The notes beneath the pieces were generated by a model that saw only the letters and a list, made by a program, of their open reading frames with translations, searched no databases and was not told the origin of the DNA. From JAOAJF01 sp046295675 (GTDB lineage Archaea > Micrarchaeota > Micrarchaeia > Anstonellales > Anstonellaceae), in contig JBKBMW010000028.1 in NCBI GenBank assembly GCA_046295675.1, positions 1-10,985 of the forward strand: a stretch of DNA of 10,985 bases. The letters run 5' to 3'. The translations under genes and the position numbers were made by a program. Of this stretch, positions 6,438 through 10,985 are shown piece by piece (the first letter of the stretch is position 1; each line of letters starts with the position of its first letter).

Positions 6438-6844
6438 ATTTGTTTATTCTCTAAAAATTTTTTTGCTTGTTGAAGAGCAATTTTTGGGTTTTCATAAGTT
6501 AATAGATTTAATGCATTTTGATAATTTAGCCATCTTGCCCCAATATGCTCAGAAGAAAGTTTAACTGTTTTCTGATTTGTTCTTGCAAGCATTAAATTAA
6601 CTTGTTTTTGTTTTTTATTGTTTGAAAACAAATAGGAGTAGGAATAGGAAAAACCTTCTATCAAATCAATCTCATCAATCCCAGTTTCTTCTTTTAGTTC
6701 TCTTATTGCAGTTGAAAAATCATCCTCTCCTTCTTCAATATGTCCTCGTGGAAAATCCCAATGGCCTGCCTTATAATGTAGAAGTAAAAAATAGTAGTTT
6801 TCTCCTTCCTTTCTAAATAAAATAAAACCCCTTGATTGTTCCAT
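6434..6844 (-). CDS. Nudix hydrolase, probable Ap4A hydrolase (bis(5'-nucleosyl)-tetraphosphatase type)
   Basis: The 136-residue protein contains a perfect Nudix box G-x5-E-x7-R-E-L-x-E-E-x-G-I at residues 34-56 (G34, E40, R48, E49, E52, E53, G55), preceded by HWDFPRGH. The box binds the divalent metals and carries the catalytic glutamates. The small size, the SRGFILFR start and the W-D-F-P-R-G-H lead-in fit the archaeal/eukaryotic-type diadenosine tetraphosphate hydrolase group, which splits Ap4A into ATP and AMP. A wider Nudix substrate range cannot be excluded. The ATG at 6844 lies about 21 bases after a TATA-like T-rich box that follows the stop of the pilin-like gene, so it can be transcribed alone or as the second gene of that unit. 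Confidence 0.9.
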   Translation of the reverse strand: MEQSRGFILFRKEGENYYFLLLHYKAGHWDFPRGHIEEGEDDFSTAIRELKEETGIDEIDLIEGFSYSYSYLFSNNKKQKQVNLMLARTNQKTVKLSSEHIGARWLNYQNALNLLTYENPKIALQQAKKFLENKQI

Positions 6845-6864
6845 ATAAAATATTCGTTAGAAAA

Positions 6865-6876
6865 AAATAAAAGGAA
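6865..6876 (-). promoter_or_regulatory. T-rich promoter-like box before the Nudix gene
   Basis: On the minus strand TTCC is followed by TTTTATTTT, ending 21 bases before the Nudix ATG. The same T-run lies just after the stop codon of the pilin-like gene and may also terminate that transcript. Confidence 0.45.
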
Positions 6877-6880
6877 TACT

Positions 6881-7381
6881 CTAGTAGAGGCATCTTCCTG
6901 CTAATGGCTTTAGACCTTTTTGAGAGAGATTAGATATATCAAGGGTATCGTAATAAAAGGTTATGGGATAACTAAAATAATCGTAGGTTTGACTACAAGA
7001 AGTTAAACCTGAGATAGAAATAGTTTTCTGAGAATTTGGTCCAAATGTCCAACCTGCCCCAAGATCATAAGTTAAATTACCTACAACTACTTGTTTTAAT
7101 ATCACACGCTTTGTTTCAATATTTTTTATATTTAAATAAAGGGTAGAATTGGATTGCACCCATTCAACAATAGAGAAAGGACGAGTGGAACTCCAATATG
7201 TTTTTGATTCGGTTTCCATTGCTGTGGCTGTTGAATCAGAAAATCCCCCTAAAAGTAAAATTCCAATTAAAGAGATTATAAGAACAACACCTAAGAGCAC
7301 CAAATACTCTGCTGCTGCTTGACCTTTAATAGTATCACCAATAATACTAAAAAAAGATAAAATTAATAAATTATACTTCAA
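6881..7381 (-). CDS. Class III signal peptide protein (type IV pilin-like)
   Basis: Residues 19-45 form a class III signal peptide (PF04021 type): K19-G20-Q21, then AAAEYLVLLGVVL and a hydrophobic helix to about residue 45. The EppA-type peptidase cuts between G20 and Q21, leaving mature Gln1 and the conserved Glu at +5 (E25). About 120 residues of beta-rich extracellular domain follow, with two cysteines (129, 164) and several N-x-S/T sequons. Such proteins assemble into pilus-like fibres or stay membrane-bound. No assembly ATPase is in this window. The start is uncertain. The only usual codon is TTG at 7381, which gives an unusually long and hydrophobic leader (KYNLLILSFFSIIGDTIKG), and that codon lies nine bases from the divergent mutase gene, inside its promoter region. 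Use of a non-standard start closer to the KGQ site is possible. Confidence 0.85.
   Translation of the reverse strand: MKYNLLILSFFSIIGDTIKGQAAAEYLVLLGVVLIISLIGILLLGGFSDSTATAMETESKTYWSSTRPFSIVEWVQSNSTLYLNIKNIETKRVILKQVVVGNLTYDLGAGWTFGPNSQKTISISGLTSCSQTYDYFSYPITFYYDTLDISNLSQKGLKPLAGRCLY
7356..7374 (+). promoter_or_regulatory. A/T-rich promoter-like region of the mutase operon, inside the divergent gene
   Basis: ATTAATAAATTATA contains a weak TATA-like box (about 7363-7370) ending 20 bases before ATG 7391, the spacing of the better promoters in this window. It lies within the first codons of the divergent pilin-like frame. Confidence 0.35.
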
Positions 7382-7390
7382 AATTAAAAC

Positions 7391-8710
7391 ATGAAACTTT
7401 TTGGAACTTCAGGAATAAGAGATATATCTCCAAAAATACTTGATACAAAATTTGCATTAAATCTTGGGCAGGTATTGGCAGAGTTTTCAAAAAAGATAGT
7501 AGTTGGATATGATGGAAGACAAACTGGTCAGATGCTTGCAAAGGCATTAAGTAGCTCACTCTTGGGCTCTGGAGTGGAAGTGTATTACTTAGGAATATGC
7601 CCAAGTCCAACTTTATGTAATTATACAAAAAAATTGAATGCTTTTGGAGTTAATATAACAGCTTCCCATAATCCGTTAGAGTACAATGGCTTTAAAATTT
7701 TTTATAAGGGAAAGGAAGCAACAAAAATCTTAGAAAAAAAGATTGAAGCAAAATTTCTTAGTCAAAAAACAAAAGAGGTAAAAAATTGGAAAAAAGCAAA
7801 AAAAGTTTTAGATGTTTCTTGGGAAGCTTTAAAAGAGCATATCAAATTGCTAAAAAAAATTTTTGATTTTCAGAAAATAAAAAGAAAAAAAATTAAGGTT
7901 TTGGTAGATTGTGCAAATCTTGCTGGATCTTATGCAAGCACTTATGTTTTGGAAAGCTTTGGTGTAGAGGTAATCAAAAAAAATTGTTCTCCGCAAATGG
8001 TACCTGATAGAGGAATAGAACCAAACGAGGAAAATTTAAAAAATATTTTAGATGGGGTAGAAGAAGAATTTGATTTTGCTATTGCTCATGATGGAGATGC
8101 AGATAGAACCATAATTTTAGATGAAAATGGAAAAATGCTTGGATTGGATATTCAGTTAGCTATTGCCTCCGAATATGAATTAGAAAAAGCAAAAACAAAA
8201 AAAATTGTTTCTACAATTGAATCTTCTTTATTGCTAACAGAAATAATTAAGAAAAAGAAAGCAAAACTTTATCTCACTGCTGTAGGAAGCAGGATGATTG
8301 CACAAAAAATGTTTCAAACAGGGGCTGTTTTTGGAGGAGAACCTTGTGGAGAGTATATTTATAAAGGAGGGGTAAATTCTCCAGATGGGCTTGCCACAGC
8401 TATTTTATTTTGTGAGATATTTGCAAGACGAGGGAGTTTGGCAAAATTAAAAAATTTTTATCCTTCCTATCCGATAAAGAGATTAAAAATTCCTGCAAAT
8501 GCTTCTGAAAAAAAAATATTGATGAAAAAAATTGAAAAAAATTGGCCTTTTGAAACAAAAATTAAGATAGATGGGCTAAGAGCTTTTGAAGATTGGGGGT
8601 GGATATTGGTTAGACCATCTGGAACAGAAGATTATATAAGAATTACAATTGAAACATACAAACAAAGGGATTTGGAAGAAAAACTCAAAGCTATTTTAGA
8701 GTTGGTTTGA
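7391..8710 (+). CDS. Phosphohexose mutase (phosphomannomutase / phosphoglucosamine mutase family)
   Basis: The 439-residue protein has all four signature loops of the alpha-D-phosphohexomutase family: start motif FGTSGIR (4-10); catalytic phosphoserine S92 in TASHNP; metal loop D234-GDADR; sugar loop GGEPCGEY (315-322); phosphate loop RPSGTEDYIRI (408-418). It interconverts hexose-6- and hexose-1-phosphates through a phosphoserine enzyme. The GEPCG sugar loop resembles archaeal phosphoglucosamine mutases (GlmM), but mannose or glucose phosphate cannot be excluded. The product feeds sugar-nucleotide synthesis for glycans. It begins nine bases from the divergent pilin-like gene, probably as a leaderless transcript, and is the first gene of a three-gene operon. 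Its TGA stop shares one base with the next ATG (TGATG). Confidence 0.93.
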   Translation: MKLFGTSGIRDISPKILDTKFALNLGQVLAEFSKKIVVGYDGRQTGQMLAKALSSSLLGSGVEVYYLGICPSPTLCNYTKKLNAFGVNITASHNPLEYNGFKIFYKGKEATKILEKKIEAKFLSQKTKEVKNWKKAKKVLDVSWEALKEHIKLLKKIFDFQKIKRKKIKVLVDCANLAGSYASTYVLESFGVEVIKKNCSPQMVPDRGIEPNEENLKNILDGVEEEFDFAIAHDGDADRTIILDENGKMLGLDIQLAIASEYELEKAKTKKIVSTIESSLLLTEIIKKKKAKLYLTAVGSRMIAQKMFQTGAVFGGEPCGEYIYKGGVNSPDGLATAILFCEIFARRGSLAKLKNFYPSYPIKRLKIPANASEKKILMKKIEKNWPFETKIKIDGLRAFEDWGWILVRPSGTEDYIRITIETYKQRDLEEKLKAILELV

Positions 8711-9501
8711 TGTTTTTTGAAGGAGAAAAAAAGAAGGAAAAAGTAAATACTAAAATAGAAAAAAATAAAGAGTTGGTAGTTTTTTTTAGTCAAAAAGTTA
8801 AAAATTATTTAGAACTTGTTGGGATGGATCAAGACAAAGCAAAAGATATAATTGAAAAAAATAAAGACAGAATTTTTTTTATTTATAATAAATTAAAGGA
8901 AAGTAGAGGGAAAGAAGTAGGGGATAAAAAGAAACTTAGTTATGTTAAAGGGGAAGTTAGCGACCAAACAATAATGGACTATGTTGTAATAGCCGTAATA
9001 AATGAAAAGGTTTTTTTAATAGAAGCAGAGTTAATGCTTGGAATTGCAACCCAAGAATCAAACCTTATCAATCCTCCAAAAAAAACAGATGGAAGGGGAC
9101 CTTTTCAGATTACACTCTCCACATATTTGGACCTAGGAGAAAGATTTTTTAATATAATGACAAATTTTAAAGAGATTGAAATCCTAAATAACCAAGATAA
9201 GAGAAATATACTTTATTCAAAGCTTTTTAATGCCTTTAAAAAAGATGTCCCCACAGATATACCCACACAATTTGTGCTTGCAAGCTTAATATTGCAAAGT
9301 AAAAGATTAAGCGTTAAAAATGGTAAAAAAAAGGTTATAGAATTTGAACCTAATAATTATAAAACTATTTTAGAACGATATAATGGACATAAAAAACATA
9401 AAAAAAGATATGCTCAAGAAGTTTTGGAAAGAATTAAATACTTAAAAATAGAAGGATATGGCGTTCAGATAAAAAAAAGTGGAATAGAGTCAGGTGATTA
9501 G
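8710..9501 (+). CDS. Lysozyme / lytic-transglycosylase-like protein, no signal peptide
   Basis: The protein has 263 residues from ATG 8710, which overlaps the mutase stop. A TTG one codon earlier is less likely. The C-terminal two thirds follow the order of the SLT/lysozyme-like fold: AELMLGIATQES with candidate catalytic Glu116; then GRGPFQI (128-134), matching the G-x-M-Q-I motif; then RYNGHKKHKKRYAQEVLERI (223-242), matching the YN-G...Y...V-L motif at the domain end. Known members cut the MurNAc-GlcNAc bond of murein. Residues 1-80 are lysine/glutamate-rich and helical. No signal peptide, lipobox or membrane helix is visible, which is odd for a wall hydrolase. Base use looks like its neighbours, with no sign of recent transfer. 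The assignment rests on motifs, and activity is unproven. An unrelated glycan substrate or a binding role is possible. Confidence 0.75.
   Translation: MFFEGEKKKEKVNTKIEKNKELVVFFSQKVKNYLELVGMDQDKAKDIIEKNKDRIFFIYNKLKESRGKEVGDKKKLSYVKGEVSDQTIMDYVVIAVINEKVFLIEAELMLGIATQESNLINPPKKTDGRGPFQITLSTYLDLGERFFNIMTNFKEIEILNNQDKRNILYSKLFNAFKKDVPTDIPTQFVLASLILQSKRLSVKNGKKKVIEFEPNNYKTILERYNGHKKHKKRYAQEVLERIKYLKIEGYGVQIKKSGIESGD
9492..9498 (+). promoter_or_regulatory. Ribosome binding site AGGTGAT deciding the start of tdh
   Basis: AGGTGAT is an exact piece of the archaeal consensus AGGAGGTGAT. It lies four bases before TTG 9503 and overlaps the end of the preceding gene. The GTG at 9494 is part of this site. 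Confidence 0.6.
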
Positions 9502-9502
9502 A

Positions 9503-10444
9503 TTGACAAGGGTGTTGATAACTGGGTCAAGTGGCCAAATAGGGTCAGAATTAATAGAGGCATTAACAAAAAAGTATGGTGAAAAAAATATAATTGGGTT
9601 AGATATAAATGAACCTGAACAAAAAGAAAACAAATTTAAATTTATTAAGATGGATGCAACTGATTTTGAAGGGCTTAAAAGAGTTGTAGAAACAAACGAG
9701 GTAGGTGAGATTTATCATCTTGTAAGCTTACTTTCTGCAACTGGAGAAAAAAACCCTGATTTAGCTTGGAAGATAAATATGTCTTCTTTAAAATATGTCT
9801 TGGATATTGCAAAAGAAAAAAAGATTAAGGTTTTTTGGCCATCTTCAATTGCAGCATTTGGACCAACCACTCCAAAAGAAAATACACCTCAAAAAACTAT
9901 TTTAGAACCAAATACAATGTATGGGGTAACAAAAGTTGCAGGGGAGCTCTTGTGTAATTATTATAATCATAAGTATAAAGTAGATGTACGATCAGTAAGG
10001 TTTCCTGGATTAATATCTTGGAAAACTCCCCCTGGAGGAGGAACTACTGATTATGCAGTTGCGATTTTTTATGAGGCAATACAAAAAGGGCATTATAAAT
10101 GTTTTGTTAAGGAAGATACTATTTTACCAATGATGTATATGCCAGATGCAATTAGGGCAATATTGGAGCTTATGAGCGTACCAGAAGAGAAAATAAAGAT
10201 TAGAACAAGTTATAATTTAGCAGCGATTTCATTTAAAGCAAAGGAATTGGAAACAGAGTTAAAAAAATATATTGACTTTGAAATAGATTATGTTCCAGAT
10301 GAAAGACAAAAAATAGCAGATTCTTGGCCAAAAACAATTGATGATAGTGCTGCTAGAAAAGATTGGGGATGGAAGCATCATTATGATTTAGCAGCAATGA
10401 CTAAAGACATGTATGAGAATTTGGTTAAGAAATTGAAAGGTTGA
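9503..10444 (+). CDS. tdh: L-threonine 3-dehydrogenase, SDR (epimerase-like) type
   Basis: The protein has 313 residues from TTG 9503, chosen because AGGTGAT lies four bases upstream and because it gives the usual MTRVLITG beginning; GTG 9494 lies inside that site. The NAD-binding GxxGxxG is at 8-14 (GSSGQIG), the catalytic serines are at 114-115 (SSIAAFG), and Y140-x3-K144 is intact (YGVTK). The segments that separate short-chain threonine dehydrogenases from UDP-galactose epimerases are all present: PGLISWKTPPGGGTTDYAV (168-186), LPMMYMPDAIRA (208-219), and DSWP...DDSAARKDWGW (273-290). The enzyme oxidises L-threonine with NAD+ to 2-amino-3-ketobutyrate, which a partner lyase (Kbl) would turn into glycine and acetyl-CoA. 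No kbl is in this window. It is the last gene of the mutase operon, ending 14 bases from a convergent gene. Confidence 0.93.
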   Translation: MTRVLITGSSGQIGSELIEALTKKYGEKNIIGLDINEPEQKENKFKFIKMDATDFEGLKRVVETNEVGEIYHLVSLLSATGEKNPDLAWKINMSSLKYVLDIAKEKKIKVFWPSSIAAFGPTTPKENTPQKTILEPNTMYGVTKVAGELLCNYYNHKYKVDVRSVRFPGLISWKTPPGGGTTDYAVAIFYEAIQKGHYKCFVKEDTILPMMYMPDAIRAILELMSVPEEKIKIRTSYNLAAISFKAKELETELKKYIDFEIDYVPDERQKIADSWPKTIDDSAARKDWGWKHHYDLAAMTKDMYENLVKKLKG

Positions 10445-10458
10445 AAACCAACAAGGAA

Positions 10459-10985
10459 TTATAAATCTTCTAAAGTCCTTTGCTTGTTTTTTTTGAAGTT
10501 TTTAAACACTTCTGAAAAAAGTTTTCTTTCTTTACTTTCTTTATCTTTTTGGTTTGAAAAATCCTGCTTTATAGAACCCAAAACTCTTGGGATAATTAGT
10601 GACCCTAAGGAATACAATACAATCAATAAAGCTATTAAAACTAAAAGAAGATCTAGATTTTTAGAGATAGAAGTATAAATTTCCTTTTGGGTTTCAAATT
10701 CTGCTTGAGCTTGTGTTAATGAAACTTTTGGGTTTGACTGCTGTTGTTCTATAGCAAGATAATCTTCCTCTCTCTTTTGTTCTTCTGAAATAGATGCATT
10801 TGATTTTTCTGTAATATTTTCAAGTTGGGTTTCCTTTTCTTTGATTATGGGCTTTTTTGCAAACATGGCAGTGTTGTTTTTTATTGATAAGATTAAAAGA
10901 TCAGACTCTTTTTTGAGAGTATAGTTTTTTAAATATTCTTCTAATAATGTACGGCTTTGTGATAAATACTCCTCGTTTTGAAGGG
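10459..10985 (-). CDS. Membrane protein with glycosylatable ectodomain, 5' end outside the window
   Basis: The frame stays open from the stop at 10459 to the right edge, with no start codon upstream of the ATG at 10866. Thirty-nine further in-frame codons (beginning LQNEEYLSQSRTLLEEYL) look like ordinary coding sequence. At least 174 residues are therefore visible, and the true start is beyond the edge. The visible part is a charged, glutamine-rich helical segment (likely coiled coil) with four N-x-S/T sequons (NYT, NNT, NIT, NAS). A single membrane helix follows (about LDLLLVLIALLIVLYSLGSL), then a basic tail of about 40 residues ending RTLEDL. This suggests N-outside, C-inside topology. I do not recognise the family. 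It converges on tdh with a 14-base gap. Confidence 0.8.
   Translation of the reverse strand, partial: LQNEEYLSQSRTLLEEYLKNYTLKKESDLLILSIKNNTAMFAKKPIIKEKETQLENITEKSNASISEEQKREEDYLAIEQQQSNPKVSLTQAQAEFETQKEIYTSISKNLDLLLVLIALLIVLYSLGSLIIPRVLGSIKQDFSNQKDKESKERKLFSEVFKNFKKNKQRTLEDL

Noticed and set aside
6622..6816. Open frame on the plus strand inside the Nudix gene
   Set aside because: Antisense to a gene with a perfect Nudix box; no ribosome binding site and low-complexity content.

Overview
The window comes from a strongly A+T-rich archaeon. Four things point to Archaea. One protein carries a class III (type IV pilin-like) signal peptide with the KGQ cleavage site. Several first genes have BRE/TATA-like boxes about 20-23 bases before the start codon, as in leaderless archaeal transcripts. 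Downstream genes use GGTGAT-type ribosome binding sites. The families present (AMMECR1, two-wHTH protein, COG1078-type HD phosphohydrolase, SDR-type threonine dehydrogenase) also fit. Tight packing and low GC suggest a small-genome lineage such as a DPANN archaeon, but no marker gene is present to prove the lineage. No tRNA, rRNA, CRISPR array or insertion sequence was seen, and no gene-free stretch exceeds about 110 bases.

Layout from the left. Two minus-strand genes come first: an unrecognised 158-residue protein with a polyproline/lysine tail (1668-2144) and, downstream of it, a secreted-and-anchored membrane protein with a long charged cytoplasmic tail (76-1581). An 86-base divergent promoter region (2145-2230) separates them from a plus-strand operon (2231-4793) encoding AMMECR1, a protein with two predicted winged helices, and a SAMHD1/dGTPase-like HD phosphohydrolase. 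A small HTH protein (4872-5111) follows. Its strong ribosome binding site points at a start codon in a different frame. Next is a TPR-like protein (5208-6437), whose stop overlaps that of a convergent Nudix hydrolase (6434-6844). Upstream of the Nudix gene on the same strand is a pilin-like class III signal-peptide protein (6881-7381).

Nine bases from that gene begins a second plus-strand operon (7391-10444): a hexose-phosphate mutase of the phosphomannomutase/GlmM family, a lysozyme/lytic-transglycosylase-like protein without a signal peptide, and an L-threonine 3-dehydrogenase. The right edge holds the 3' part of a minus-strand membrane protein (10459 to beyond the edge) that stays open past its first ATG.

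Two themes stand out. One is the cell surface: two single-pass membrane proteins, a pilin-like protein, and a mutase that could feed sugar-nucleotide synthesis for glycans. The other is nucleotide housekeeping, with HD and Nudix hydrolases. The most surprising gene is the lysozyme-like protein, because archaea do not make murein. Start codons need care: several genes open with a GTG that is really part of the ribosome binding site, and the starts given here are corrected for that.
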